Below are positions 13,428 through 23,385 of a DNA stretch of 64,000 nt, in pieces. Under the pieces are notes generated by a model. The model was given only the letters and a program-made list of their open reading frames with translations, made no database searches and was not told the DNA's origin. This DNA comes from Nitrosomonadaceae bacterium (GTDB lineage: Bacteria > Pseudomonadota > Gammaproteobacteria > Burkholderiales > Nitrosomonadaceae). Position 1 is the stretch's first letter. Each line of letters begins with the position of its first letter. The stretch is from NCBI GenBank assembly GCA_030646695.1, contig JAUSLF010000070.1, positions 1-64,000 on the forward strand. Reading direction: 5' to 3'. Position numbers and translations under genes: made by a program.

Positions 13428-13778
13428 ATGTTAGTTCTTACTCTCACTCATCGTCACGCCCTAAGGGCGCTTGCCCATGCCCTTAGCCCAGTTGTCATGA
13501 TAGGCGAAGCTGGCTTGTCGGAAAATGTTATCCGTGAATTGGATCGGGGACTCAGAAGCCATGAGCTAATTAAAGTCAAGGTACTCAGCGGCGAGCGGAA
13601 AATGAGGGGAACGCTGCTTGAGGAAATCTGCCAGCGTCTTGAAGCCGCCCCGGTACAACACATCGGCAAGATACTGGTAATCTACCGCCCCAAACCGGAA
13701 GAAGCAGTAAAGCCTGCTGCTGCGAAATTCCGCAAAAAACGCGAGCCACGGCGCGCCAAACGCAGCTTTCAGGCCTGA
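13428..13778 (+). CDS. yhbY: YhbY-family RNA-binding protein (CRM domain)
   Basis: The 116-residue protein has one CRS1-YhbY domain (about residues 5-95: [20 protein letters not shown], then [20 protein letters not shown]) and a basic C-terminal tail ([15 protein letters not shown]). CRM domains bind RNA, and the E. coli protein associates with pre-50S particles. Its divergent position next to rlmE fits a role in large-subunit assembly. It converges with greA. Confidence 0.93.
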   Translation: MLVLTLTHRHALRALAHALSPVVMIGEAGLSENVIRELDRGLRSHELIKVKVLSGERKMRGTLLEEICQRLEAAPVQHIGKILVIYRPKPEEAVKPAAAKFRKKREPRRAKRSFQA

Positions 13779-13799
13779 CACCGCAGTTATCGTATTGAA

Positions 13800-14276
13800 T
13801 TAGATATATTTCACATCAAGAATCTCGTACTCCCGCACCCCACCCGGCGCCAGCACTTCCGCCACATCACCGGAATACTTGCCGATCAGGGCACGAGAGA
13901 TTGGCGAGCTGATGGAAATCTTTCCCTGTTTGATGTCGGCTTCGTCGTCACCAACGATCTGGTAGGTCACCACTGTACCACTGGCCATATCTTCCAGATC
14001 GATGGTGGCGCCAAACACGCAGGCACCATCGGCGTCGAGCAACACCGGGTTGATAATCTGGGCATTAGAAAGCTTGCTTTCCAGTTCGGCAATACGGCCC
14101 TCGACAAAACTCTGTCGCTCCTTGGCAGCATCGTATTCGGCGTTTTCGGAAAGATCGCCGTGGGAGCGGGCTTCTGCAATGGCAGCGATTACAGCAGGAC
14201 GCTGCACGGTTTTCATTTCGTGCAATTCGGCACGCAGCTTTTCTGCACCTATCACTGTCAGTGGAATCGTACCCAT
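13800..14276 (-). CDS. greA: transcription elongation factor GreA
   Basis: The 158-residue protein has the N-terminal coiled coil ([18 protein letters not shown] to NAQII, with [15 protein letters not shown] at the tip) and a C-terminal FKBP-like domain ([20 protein letters not shown]). GreA enters the RNA polymerase secondary channel and stimulates cleavage of backtracked RNA. It follows carB by about 95 bases; carA-carB-greA is a common proteobacterial order. Confidence 0.97.
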   Translation of the reverse strand: MGTIPLTVIGAEKLRAELHEMKTVQRPAVIAAIAEARSHGDLSENAEYDAAKERQSFVEGRIAELESKLSNAQIINPVLLDADGACVFGATIDLEDMASGTVVTYQIVGDDEADIKQGKISISSPISRALIGKYSGDVAEVLAPGGVREYEILDVKYI

Positions 14277-14371
14277 GGTCTACCCTCTCATATTCAATTT
14301 CGTCTCGCGATTACCAGCACCGAGACAACAAAACCTGCTCCGGCTGAATTAAAGCCGGGAAACGCCCAGTC

Positions 14372-17300
14372 TTACAGAGTTATACCGAACGGCAAGTGCT
14401 CTTCATTACCCTTACGCCCGGCTGCGTCCAGTTGCGCATGCAACCCTTGCAAGCTGTAGGCCTGCAATTCCTGCATGTTTGCCATGCCGATACAGGCGGC
14501 ACGCGCACCTGCCAGCGTGGTGTAATACGTCACTCTTGCCTGCAGCACGGCGTTGCGAATCGAGTATGAGTCTTGGATCGCGCTGCGCTTGTCTTCCACG
14601 GTGTTGATGATGAAATTTATCTCACCGTTCTTGATCATGTCCACAATGTGCGGACGCCCTTCTGTTACCTTGTTTACCGGGGTTACCACCAGCCCCGCTG
14701 CGGTCAGTACTGACGCGGTACCGCGGGTAGCATAAAGGGCAAATCCCAATTCTGCAAGGTTGCGGGCGATTTCCACCACACGCGGTTTGTCCGACTGGCG
14801 TACGCTGATGAACACCTTGCCTGCGGCGGGTAACCTTACTCCTGCAGCCAGTTGCGATTTGACGAATGCCTCAGCGAAAGTTTTCCCCACGCCCATCACC
14901 TCGCCGGTAGATTTCATTTCAGGTCCGAGTATGGTGTCCACACCGGGAAATTTGATGAAAGGAAACACGGCCTCCTTCACAGAATGATAAGGAGGAATCA
15001 CTTCTCTGGTTACGCCTTGACGAGCGAGCGTCACGCCAGTCATGCAGCGCGCGGAAATTTTCGCTAGCTGCAGTCCGGTTGCTTTGGATACGAAAGGCAC
15101 GGTGCGCGATGCTCTGGGATTCACCTCCAGTACATACACGGTATCACCCTGAATAGCGAACTGCACGTTCATCAATCCCACCACTTTGAGTGCGCGCGCC
15201 ATCGCTTCGGTTTGCCGCCGCAGCTCATCCTGCATGGCGGGCGACAGACTGAAAGGCGGCAGCGAACAGGCTGAGTCGCCTGAATGGACGCCAGCCTGCT
15301 CGATATGCTCCATGATGCCGCCAATCAGCACGGCCTCGCCATCGCAGATTGCGTCTACATCGACTTCAATGGCGTCGTTGAGAAAACGATCCAGCAGCAC
15401 CGGCGAGTCATTTGACACTTTTACCGCCTCGCGCATATAGCGTTCCAGATCGCGTTGCTCATGGACAATTTCCATGGCGCGCCCGCCCAGTACATAGCTG
15501 GGACGCACCACCAGCGGGTAACCGATTTCATTGGCAGCGGCAAAAGCAGTCTCAGGATTGCGCGCGGTGCGGTTGGATGGCTGTCTCAATCCAAGCTGCT
15601 GCAACATTTTCTGAAAGCGCTCGCGATCCTCGGCGCAATCGATCATGTCCGGACTGGTACCGATAATGGGCACCCCGTTGGCGGCGAGATCACGCGCCAG
15701 CTTCAATGGCGTCTGCCCGCCATATTGCACGATCACGCCGAAAGGTTTCTCCACTGCGATGATTTCGAGTACATCCTCCAGTGTCAGTGGCTCAAAATAC
15801 AGCCGATCGGAAGTGTCGTAGTCGGTCGACACTGTCTCCGGATTGCAGTTGACCATGATGGTCTCGAAACCATCCTCGCGCAATGCCAGCGCAGCATGCA
15901 CACAGCAGTAATCAAACTCGATGCCTTGGCCAATACGATTAGGTCCGCCACCCAGTACCATGATTTTTTTTCTATCGGTGGGCAATGCCTCGCACTCTTC
16001 CTCGTAAGTGGAATACATGTAAGCAGTGCGGGTAGCAAACTCGGCAGCGCAGGTATCCACACGCTTGTATACCGGATGCAAGTTAAGTTGATGGCGCTTG
16101 GCACGCACCGCAGTCTGCTTTGTGTTTAGCAGTTTCGCCAGACGCAGATCGGAAAAACCACTGCGCTTCAGTTTGCGCAGCGCATCCAGATCAAGCATGT
16201 CCAGGGTCTTGTCAGCAAGCGCCTGTTCCTGTTTCACCAGGTCTTCAATCTGCGACAGAAACCACGGATCAATATGGGTGAGATTACGAATTTCAGCGAA
16301 TGCCATGCCGCAGCGAAATGCATCAGCCACATACCAGATACGCTCCGGACCAGGGTCGCCCAGTTCGGTTTCAATGGTGCCGATATCGGTAGTTTTTTCA
16401 TCCAGACCGTCGACGCCGGTTTCCAGCCCGCGCAGGGCTTTTTGCAGTGATTCCTGAAAAGTGCGGCCGATGGCCATGACTTCGCCTACCGATTTCATTT
16501 GCGTGGTAAGACGATCATCGGCCTGGGGAAATTTCTCGAAAGCAAAACGCGGCACCTTGGTAACGACATAATCTATGGCCGGCTCGAATGAAGCCGGCGT
16601 CATGCCACCGGTAATATCGTTCCTGAGTTCATCCAGCGTATAGCCCACTGCAAGCTTGGTCGCAACCTTGGCGATGGGAAAACCGGTTGCTTTCGACGCT
16701 AGGGCGGAGGAGCGCGATACCCGTGGATTCATTTCGATCACCAGCATGCGGCCGTCTTGCGGATTGATGGCAAACTGCACATTGGAACCACCGGTTTCCA
16801 CGCCGATCTCACGCAACACCGCGATCGACGCATTGCGCATGATCTGGTATTCCTTATCGGTCAGCGTTTGCGCCGGGGCAACGGTGATGGAATCACCGGT
16901 ATGCACACCCATCGGGTCGAGATTCTCGATGGTGCAAATGATGATGCAGTTGTCCTGTTTGTCGCGCACCACCTCCATCTCGAATTCTTTCCAACCGATG
17001 ACGGATTCTTCGATCAGCAGCTCCTTGGTGGGTGAAGCTTCTAATCCACGCTCGCAAATATCGAGGAATTCCCTGCGATTGTAGGCGATGCCGCCGCCGC
17101 TGCCACCCATGGTAAACGACGGACGGATGATAGCAGGATAACCCACCATCGCCTGTACCTGCAGCGCTTCCTCCAGGCTGTGAGCAATAGCGGAGCGCGC
17201 CGAATCCAGTCCGATTCTGGTCATGGCCTGTTTGAATTTTTCCCGGTCTTCAGCCTTGTCTATAGCCTCACGCGATGCGCCGATCAATTCCACGTCGTAT

Positions 17301-17629
17301 TTCTTCAGCACGCCATGCTTGGCCAAGTCCAGGGCGCAGTTCAGCGCCGTCTGTCCGCCCATGGTCGGCAACAGCGCATCGGGGCGTTCGATGGCAATAA
17401 TTTTTTCTAACATCGGCCAGGTAATCGGCTCGATATAAGTGGCGTCAGCCATTTCCGGATCGGTCATGATGGTGGCAGGATTGGAATTCACCAGAATGAC
17501 GCGATACCCCTCCTCGCGCAGCGCCTTGCAGGCCTGCGCACCGGAATAATCGAATTCGCACGCCTGCCCAATGATGATGGGCCCTGCGCCGATGATCAGG
17601 ACGGATTCTATGTCGGTACGTTTAGGCAT
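14372..17629 (-). CDS. carB: carbamoyl-phosphate synthase large subunit
   Basis: The 1085-residue protein has two homologous ATP-grasp halves: the first starts [18 protein letters not shown], the second [22 protein letters not shown]-terminal MGS-like allosteric domain follows ([19 protein letters not shown]). It makes carbamoyl phosphate for arginine and pyrimidines with ammonia supplied by CarA. The length and both P-loop-like glycine motifs are normal. Confidence 0.98.
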   Translation of the reverse strand: MPKRTDIESVLIIGAGPIIIGQACEFDYSGAQACKALREEGYRVILVNSNPATIMTDPEMADATYIEPITWPMLEKIIAIERPDALLPTMGGQTALNCALDLAKHGVLKKYDVELIGASREAIDKAEDREKFKQAMTRIGLDSARSAIAHSLEEALQVQAMVGYPAIIRPSFTMGGSGGGIAYNRREFLDICERGLEASPTKELLIEESVIGWKEFEMEVVRDKQDNCIIICTIENLDPMGVHTGDSITVAPAQTLTDKEYQIMRNASIAVLREIGVETGGSNVQFAINPQDGRMLVIEMNPRVSRSSALASKATGFPIAKVATKLAVGYTLDELRNDITGGMTPASFEPAIDYVVTKVPRFAFEKFPQADDRLTTQMKSVGEVMAIGRTFQESLQKALRGLETGVDGLDEKTTDIGTIETELGDPGPERIWYVADAFRCGMAFAEIRNLTHIDPWFLSQIEDLVKQEQALADKTLDMLDLDALRKLKRSGFSDLRLAKLLNTKQTAVRAKRHQLNLHPVYKRVDTCAAEFATRTAYMYSTYEEECEALPTDRKKIMVLGGGPNRIGQGIEFDYCCVHAALALREDGFETIMVNCNPETVSTDYDTSDRLYFEPLTLEDVLEIIAVEKPFGVIVQYGGQTPLKLARDLAANGVPIIGTSPDMIDCAEDRERFQKMLQQLGLRQPSNRTARNPETAFAAANEIGYPLVVRPSYVLGGRAMEIVHEQRDLERYMREAVKVSNDSPVLLDRFLNDAIEVDVDAICDGEAVLIGGIMEHIEQAGVHSGDSACSLPPFSLSPAMQDELRRQTEAMARALKVVGLMNVQFAIQGDTVYVLEVNPRASRTVPFVSKATGLQLAKISARCMTGVTLARQGVTREVIPPYHSVKEAVFPFIKFPGVDTILGPEMKSTGEVMGVGKTFAEAFVKSQLAAGVRLPAAGKVFISVRQSDKPRVVEIARNLAELGFALYATRGTASVLTAAGLVVTPVNKVTEGRPHIVDMIKNGEINFIINTVEDKRSAIQDSYSIRNAVLQARVTYYTTLAGARAACIGMANMQELQAYSLQGLHAQLDAAGRKGNEEHLPFGITL

Positions 17630-17716
17630 ATTTTTCTAACTGCGCTGACCGCGAAGAAATCGGGAGACTTTCTGGATTTTCTCTGCAACCCTCTCCCCTT
17701 GCAGTCAAAGCTGGTT

Positions 17717-18853
17717 TTAATGGCACTCCATCATATGGATGAAGCGGTCGAACAGATAATCCATGTCATGCGGTCCCGGACTTGCCTCGGGATGTCCCTG
17801 AAAACAGAACGCCGGCCGGCCGGTCAACTCGAATCCTTGCAGACTGCCGTCAAACAGCGACACGTGCGTAACGCGCGCATTCTTCGGCAGCGTGTCGATA
17901 TCCACGGCGAAGCTGTGATTCTGACTGGAAATCATCACCCGCCCGGTGTCCAGATCCTGCACTGGATGGTTAGCGCCATGATGACCGAACTTCATCTTGA
18001 CGGTTCTGGCACCACTCGCCAGAGCCAGCAGTTGATGCCCCAGGCAAATGCCAAAAATCGGTATCTCTTTATCGAGCAATTTTCTGATTGCGGCAATGGC
18101 GTAATCGCAAGGCTCGGGGTCACCCGGCCCATTGGAGAGAAACACGCCATCGGGCTGCAATGTCAGAACCTCGTCGGCAGATGTCTGTGCGGGAAGCACC
18201 GTAACTTTGCAGCCGCGCTGCGCAAGTTTACGCAGAATATTGCGCTTGATGCCGAAATCAAGTGCGGCAACATGGAAGCGAGCGTGCTCCTGCACCTGAT
18301 AGTCATGCCCCCGCGCCCATTCGCCTTCACTCCATGAATAAGGCTGACCGCAGCTCACCACTGCGGCCAGATCCATTCCGGTGAGGCCGGGGAATTCCCT
18401 GGCGCGTCTCAGCGCTGCTGCTTCATCAATGCGCCCGGCCATGAGACAACCGGCCTGCGCGCCCTTCTCCCGCAGGAGACGCGTGAGCTTGCGGGTGTCG
18501 ATGTCCGCAATCGCCACCACACCTTGTTCCTTGAGGTATTCCGGCAAAGTCTGAGTCTGCCGCCAATTGCTGGAGGCCAGGGGCAGATCCCGGATCACCA
18601 GCCCAGCGGCATATACTTTGTTGATCTTGCCAGATTCGACATCATCCTGATTGACGCCGGTGTTGCCAATGTGCGGATAAGTAAGTGTGATGATCTGCCG
18701 GCAGTAGGAAGGATCGGTGAGAATTTCCTGGTAGCCGGTCATGGCGGTGTTAAACACCACCTCGCCCGCGCTGTCTCCTTCCGCCCCGATGGAAATACCG
18801 CGAAAAATGGTGCCGTCAGCGAGAGCGAGGACAGCGTGCGGGCGTTGTGACAC
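17717..18853 (-). CDS. carA: carbamoyl-phosphate synthase small subunit
   Basis: The start is the GTG at 18853 ([17 protein letters not shown]), preceded by AAGGAG at 7-8 bases; this gives 378 residues, the family length, while the longer frame upstream adds non-conserved residues. The C-terminal class I glutamine amidotransferase has the nucleophile in [14 protein letters not shown] and the His/Glu of GHPEASPGP. CarB starts 87 bases downstream. Confidence 0.97.
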   Translation of the reverse strand: MSQRPHAVLALADGTIFRGISIGAEGDSAGEVVFNTAMTGYQEILTDPSYCRQIITLTYPHIGNTGVNQDDVESGKINKVYAAGLVIRDLPLASSNWRQTQTLPEYLKEQGVVAIADIDTRKLTRLLREKGAQAGCLMAGRIDEAAALRRAREFPGLTGMDLAAVVSCGQPYSWSEGEWARGHDYQVQEHARFHVAALDFGIKRNILRKLAQRGCKVTVLPAQTSADEVLTLQPDGVFLSNGPGDPEPCDYAIAAIRKLLDKEIPIFGICLGHQLLALASGARTVKMKFGHHGANHPVQDLDTGRVMISSQNHSFAVDIDTLPKNARVTHVSLFDGSLQGFELTGRPAFCFQGHPEASPGPHDMDYLFDRFIHMMECH

Positions 18854-19044
18854 GGGGAGCTCCTTGAGTACTGGCCAGACGTGGAAAGCGGGACAGGCTA
18901 GCACCCGTCCCGCTTCGCTGGAGTTGTGGAATCATACGCGAAAAAGGCGCGGGCTTCAATGCGGCCGCAGTTGTTCACGCTTGTCCGGAATTGTGACAAA
19001 GCAGCCGGGAACGCGCTACGCCGCCTCCGCCATGCCTTGTACCG

Positions 19045-19863
<819 letters not shown>

Positions 19864-20490
19864 CTATTTCCCCAGCATCTTGTCGAGCAGGCCTTTTTTC
19901 TCTTTCGGCTGATCTGCCCCTCTCCCGCCGAACAAGTCTCTTTCCCCTTTCGGCCGATCCGCTTCCATAAGGTCTACGGCGCTGGATGGGGAAGAAGCCT
20001 GCGTAGAGCTGGGTTTCGCCGGTTGCGGCGAAACTGCCGTGTCGTACTTCTTCTCGATAACCGGTTCCACTTTTTTACTGCCTACAGCCTCAGATTGCGG
20101 TGAAGCTACTGGCGCAGGCTTTTCCTCGACAGGTTTGGTGGCTACCGCCTTGGGCGGAACCGAGGCAAGCGAAGGCCGTAGCCGGCCTTCGGTGTGCGTC
20201 AACCTGTCATCCTCAAAAAATACCGTAATCCGGTGCTGTTCGATCAGTCTGCCGTCCTGCTCGAGGCGGTATACATAATCCCAGCGATTGTCGTGAAAAG
20301 CGTCGCTGATCATAGGCGAGCCAAGCACGAAACGCACCTGCGCCCTGGTCATCCCGGGCTTCAGTTTTTCCATCATTTCATGGGTGATAACATTGCCTTG
20401 CTGGATTTCGATTTTATAGAGCAGCGATGGGACAGACGAACATCCGGCAAGCAGTAGCAACACATGCAACGTGAATATTTTTGCGCGCAT
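19864..20490 (-). CDS. bamE: outer membrane protein assembly factor BamE with extended C-terminus
   Basis: I placed the start at the ATG at 20490. The protein (208 residues) then begins with a lipoprotein signal peptide and lipobox (LLLLAGC), so the mature protein starts at Cys17. The SmpA/OmlA domain is visible at about 25-105 ([46 protein letters not shown]). The C-terminal 100 residues are Pro/Ala/Ser/Lys-rich and not part of the core fold. It would serve in the Bam complex at the outer membrane. Divergent from fur with 76 bases between them, the classical bamE-fur arrangement. Confidence 0.92.
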   Translation of the reverse strand: MRAKIFTLHVLLLLAGCSSVPSLLYKIEIQQGNVITHEMMEKLKPGMTRAQVRFVLGSPMISDAFHDNRWDYVYRLEQDGRLIEQHRITVFFEDDRLTHTEGRLRPSLASVPPKAVATKPVEEKPAPVASPQSEAVGSKKVEPVIEKKYDTAVSPQPAKPSSTQASSPSSAVDLMEADRPKGERDLFGGRGADQPKEKKGLLDKMLGK

Positions 20491-20566
20491 TGCGGCAGTA
20501 TGTGTTTTCAAAACAGACCCAGCGCTATATGATACAGCAAATAATTTAAACTCGACGGATACAACC

Positions 20567-20995
20567 ATGAGCAAACCAAACGACCTCAAAACCATGGGCC
20601 TCAAGGCCACGCTACCGCGGCTGAGAATACTTGGCCTGTTCGAGAGTAGCACGGTGCGGCATCTGTCGGCGGAAGATGTTTACAAGGCACTGATCAATGA
20701 AGGTGAAGATATCGGCCTTGCCACGGTCTATCGGGTGCTGACACAGTTTGAACAGGCAGGGTTGCTGGAACGCCACCATTTTGAAAGCGGCAAGGCGGTA
20801 TTTGAACTCAGTAGCGTCGACCACCACGACCACCTGGTGTGTCTGCAATGTGGCCGGGTGGAAGAATTCTACGACGCAGAAATCGAGAAACGCCAGGCCA
20901 AAATCGCCAGAGACCGCGGCTTTACCATCCATGAGCACTCACTGTCGCTCTATGCAGATTGCATCAAACCGGCTTGTCCGTATCGCAAGGCGTAA
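20567..20995 (+). CDS. fur: ferric uptake regulator Fur
   Basis: The ATG at 20567 gives 142 residues ([20 protein letters not shown]); the open frame upstream overlaps the bamE promoter region and is not conserved. The N-terminal winged helix has the recognition region [20 protein letters not shown] followed by [11 protein letters not shown]. The C-terminal metal domain has the regulatory HHDH motif, the structural pair CLQCG, and a second cysteine pair near the end (CIKPACPY). With Fe2+ it represses iron uptake. It is the last core gene before the gas vesicle island. Confidence 0.96.
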   Translation: MSKPNDLKTMGLKATLPRLRILGLFESSTVRHLSAEDVYKALINEGEDIGLATVYRVLTQFEQAGLLERHHFESGKAVFELSSVDHHDHLVCLQCGRVEEFYDAEIEKRQAKIARDRGFTIHEHSLSLYADCIKPACPYRKA

Positions 20996-21339
20996 TTCCA
21001 GTTCCAGTTCGAAAGTGAAACGAGGCGATGACGAACGAACGCCACAATCTGCGCCACAACAAGCGGCTGAACCGGTTCACGTCTGTGAGCAAACCAAAAT
21101 CGAGGGGCAGTGGCAGCGATACTGCCTGGCGCATAACATCGAAAAGCTGGCGCATCACGGGTATGGGCAATAGCAGAGGAGGAAATTCGTTCGGAAAATA
21201 GCAGGAAAAAGGGGGTTTCTACAGCGTCAACGTTCAAGGTAACGGGCTGGCTGGAAGCGGGCGAAGGCTGCTGTAAGCCAGCCCCTGTTGACCGCAGTGT
21301 TATGGCGCATTTATGAATCCGCGCTATCGTAAGTCGCAT
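20996..21339. other. convergent spacer between fur and the gas vesicle island
   Basis: No gene is supported in these 344 bases. An open frame on the minus strand has no recognisable motif and runs into fur, so I leave it out. An inverted repeat GGGCTGGCT / AGCCAGCCC lies at 21244-21252 and 21276-21284 with a 23-base loop. It could end transcripts from either side but has no T-run. This spacer marks the junction of core genome and island; no direct repeat or tRNA is visible at it. Confidence 0.6.
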
Positions 21340-22014
21340 TCATCCCATCACTGCTAAATCTGCTTCGGCTTGCGCTACCTGCTGAGCTGCGGCCCGAATC
21401 ATCGGCAGCATCTGAGTACGTTGCTGCAATATCTGTCCGCGTACTTGATTCAACTGTTCCGGACCAGCCAGAAGGTTCCCCTCAATCTGTTTTCGCTTCT
21501 GACCAAAACGCTGATTGACGGCTGCAATATCAGCAGGGTCAACATTTCTGGACGGATCGAACACGAACCGTCGTTCCAATCCATTTCGCCAATCGACCAG
21601 TTCACGTGTGAGCTTCTGCCCGAATCCATTGATGTTCATGACTTTATTCCAAGTGACATCGGCAGCCGTTTCTATGCCGAACGAGACAAGAGCAGCTTTT
21701 CGCGTAGGGCCGACACCGGAAATATTGTGGTCTTCCAGAAAGAATTTATCGAGAAACTTGTGAAGCTGAATGTTGCGAAGGTTCTGCTGCAACTTTTGTT
21801 TCTCTTGCGCAAGCTGATTGGCCAAGCTTTCATATTCTGTTCGCAAACTCGACAATTCCTTGAGTTTTGCTTGGAACTTACCGTCACTGGCTTCAAGATT
21901 CCAACGTTGCTGCACGGTTTCCATGTTTCGTCGTGCGGCATCGCGGGCATCCCGTCGCGCACTCCGCTCTGCATTCACGCGTGAAATATGCCGCATGAAA
22001 ACTTCAAACTTCAC
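21340..22014 (-). CDS. coiled-coil helix-hairpin-helix protein, kinase-less relative of the tail of kinase-HhH proteins
   Basis: The 224-residue protein starts with GTG at 22014, overlapping the GvpJ stop (GTGA), so it is translationally coupled. Residues 10-90 are charged helix likely to form a coiled coil (LKELSSLRTEYESLANQLAQ). Residues 95-150 carry two helix-hairpin-helix motifs: ISGVGPTRKAALVSFGIET and VMNINGFGQKLTRELVDWRN. A second helical stretch ends the protein. From memory, this layout matches the C-terminal tail of bacterial proteins that join a Ser/Thr kinase to HhH domains (YegI/COG4248 type, often near TerY-like vWA proteins), but no kinase is encoded here. Its function in gas vesicle formation is unknown; DNA binding is not certain, since HhH motifs also serve protein contacts. 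Confidence 0.7.
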   Translation of the reverse strand: MKFEVFMRHISRVNAERSARRDARDAARRNMETVQQRWNLEASDGKFQAKLKELSSLRTEYESLANQLAQEKQKLQQNLRNIQLHKFLDKFFLEDHNISGVGPTRKAALVSFGIETAADVTWNKVMNINGFGQKLTRELVDWRNGLERRFVFDPSRNVDPADIAAVNQRFGQKRKQIEGNLLAGPEQLNQVRGQILQQRTQMLPMIRAAAQQVAQAEADLAVMG

Positions 22015-22376
22015 TTGGCCGGATCAATAGTCTCATGCCCTCGGGCCGGCGCGGCCAGGGGTTGGGGCGGCTTCGCCGCAGCCTCCAGCCGCGCGATTCG
22101 CGCACTCAGGCCCTCAACCTGGGACTTCTCCGGTGCGGCGCCAGGACTGAGATAGGAGCTCGTTGTCCACCAGTCAATACCCATCTCGCGGGCCTTGTCC
22201 ACGGAGCAGATCAGCAAACGAATCTGGATGGTGAGCAGCTCGATATCCACCAGTTTGATCTTGATGTCGCCAGCGATCACCAAGCCCTTGTCCAGGATGC
22301 GTTCCAGAACATCGGCCAGGGTCGAGGAGTCGGTTGCATGCGTGATATTTTTTTGGTTTTTTTGTGGGGTGTTCAT
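22011..22376 (-). CDS. gvpJ: gas vesicle protein GvpJ (GvpA/J family)
   Basis: The 121-residue protein has a GvpA-type core at about residues 17-70 (TLADVLERILDKGLVIAGDI, then KLVDIELLTIQIRLLICSVD) plus a C-terminal extension with a short coiled coil (EKSQVEGLSARIARLEAA) and a Pro/Ala linker. The extension separates it from the shell protein GvpA and fits GvpJ, a minor protein that helps nucleate the vesicle. The ATG at 22376 has AGGAG at 8-9 bases. It follows gvpK and overlaps the next gene by 4 bases. Confidence 0.88.
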   Translation of the reverse strand: MNTPQKNQKNITHATDSSTLADVLERILDKGLVIAGDIKIKLVDIELLTIQIRLLICSVDKAREMGIDWWTTSSYLSPGAAPEKSQVEGLSARIARLEAAAKPPQPLAAPARGHETIDPAK

Positions 22377-22415
22377 GTGTTTTTCTCCTGTTGAGCCATC
22401 AACTGATGGCTTTGT

Positions 22416-22742
22416 TTACAGCAGCTTGCCAAGCGGGCCAAGATCCAGATTCAGATCCTCATCGGTCAGACCGTAGGCTTCTTTCAGCCACTTCATTTGT
22501 TCATTCAACTCGAGGAAGGTCAAACCCAAACGTTCAATCTCATCGTCCGTCAGTGATCCGCCTTCAATGCGGCACAGCGCCTGTTTTTCCAGCAACTGGC
22601 GCAGCAACTCCACAATGGTCAAGACCAGTTGCCCCAAGCCCTTCTTGACACTCTCCGGGTCCAGCGCAATTCGTGGGGACCGGGTTGCTCCCCCTGTTTC
22701 CTCCGCTTCATCGGGGAACAGGAAGGCAAGGTCGTTTTTCAT
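22416..22742 (-). CDS. gvpK: gas vesicle protein GvpK
   Basis: The 108-residue acidic protein has the GvpK pattern: IALDPESVKKGLGQLVLTIV, ELLRQLLEKQALCRIEGGSL, and TDDEIERLGLTFLELNEQM. GvpK is an essential minor protein in known gvp clusters and is thought to act early in assembly. The ATG at 22742 has AGGAGAGG in front and overlaps the upstream GvpS-like gene by 4 bases. Confidence 0.92.
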   Translation of the reverse strand: MKNDLAFLFPDEAEETGGATRSPRIALDPESVKKGLGQLVLTIVELLRQLLEKQALCRIEGGSLTDDEIERLGLTFLELNEQMKWLKEAYGLTDEDLNLDLGPLGKLL

Positions 22743-23053
22743 AACCTCTCCTGCAGAGTTTCAGTCTGCGTGCTCGGGCTCACGCTGAGCTGGCTGGCAC
22801 GCGCCGTTTCAACCGAGGTCAGGAGCAGTTGTAGATTCAAATAGATCAGGTCGACACCGGCCACCGAGATCACAATGTCGCCCGTCGCTACCACCCCCGT
22901 ATTCAGCACCCGGTCGAGGAGTTCACACAGGGAAGAACTTCTCTGTTCAGAAAATTCCATCAGCCTCCCCTCTGCGTCCTCCCCCGAGTGCTCCGAGACC
23001 GGCACGACTCGAATTTTTTGCGCATCACGCACCGCTTGGCGTTTATGCGTCAA
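22739..23053 (-). CDS. gvpS: GvpA/J/S-family gas vesicle protein (GvpS-like)
   Basis: The GvpA-like core is SSLCELLDRVLNTGVVATGD then VISVAGVDLIYLNLQLLLTS, with the VAGVDLIYL pattern typical of GvpS/GvpJ rather than GvpA. Two starts are possible. A TTG at 23053 overlaps the previous stop (TTGA) and gives 104 residues with a charged N-terminal extension. An ATG at 22960 with the purine tract AGAGGGGAGG gives 73 residues. I kept the longer form because the operon is tightly packed, but the shorter is equally plausible. It is probably a minor shell or nucleation component. Confidence 0.82.
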   Translation of the reverse strand: MTHKRQAVRDAQKIRVVPVSEHSGEDAEGRLMEFSEQRSSSLCELLDRVLNTGVVATGDIVISVAGVDLIYLNLQLLLTSVETARASQLSVSPSTQTETLQERL

Positions 23054-23331
23054 TCTTCCAGGCGCATCAGTCGCGTGTACATGCTGCGCGCCATGTGCCG
23101 GGCGTTGTTACGCTCATAGCCTTCGGCCATTTCCAGCAACACCGCCTTGGCTGCGTCCGCCTGGGGCGTCCCCTGGTAGTCCTCGGCGAGCGTCCAGAAC
23201 ATTTCTGTTGCCTGCCGAATGTTGCCCTCGCTCTGGTATTGCTGAGCCATGCGGAGCAGTCGCCCAACCAGCGAGTCCACCCTAGCAGCGGCGGCGACCG
23301 CATGATTGTCAGATTGAATTGCATTTTCCAT
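23050..23331 (-). CDS. small helical (TPR-like) protein of the gas vesicle operon
   Basis: The preferred start is the ATG at 23331, with GGAG nine bases upstream; a second ATG at 23346 lacks a ribosome binding site. The 93-residue product contains helices reading RLLRMAQQYQSEGNIRQATE, MFWTLAEDYQGTPQADAAKA and LEMAEGYERNNARHMARSMY. The alternation of aromatic and small residues resembles about two tetratricopeptide repeats, so a scaffold or adaptor role is likely. I do not recognise the family. It sits between the tandem ArsA-type ATPase and the GvpS-like gene and is coupled to the latter by a 4-base overlap. Confidence 0.7.
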   Translation of the reverse strand: MENAIQSDNHAVAAAARVDSLVGRLLRMAQQYQSEGNIRQATEMFWTLAEDYQGTPQADAAKAVLLEMAEGYERNNARHMARSMYTRLMRLED

Positions 23332-23385
23332 GATCGTATTCTCCATTAAGTTAAAGTCGTTTTGCCTGCAACGCAGGTCGGGGTA

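Noticed and set aside
20950-21339. A 129-codon minus-strand frame next to fur
   Set aside because: It overlaps fur antisense, has no recognisable motif and no ribosome binding site.
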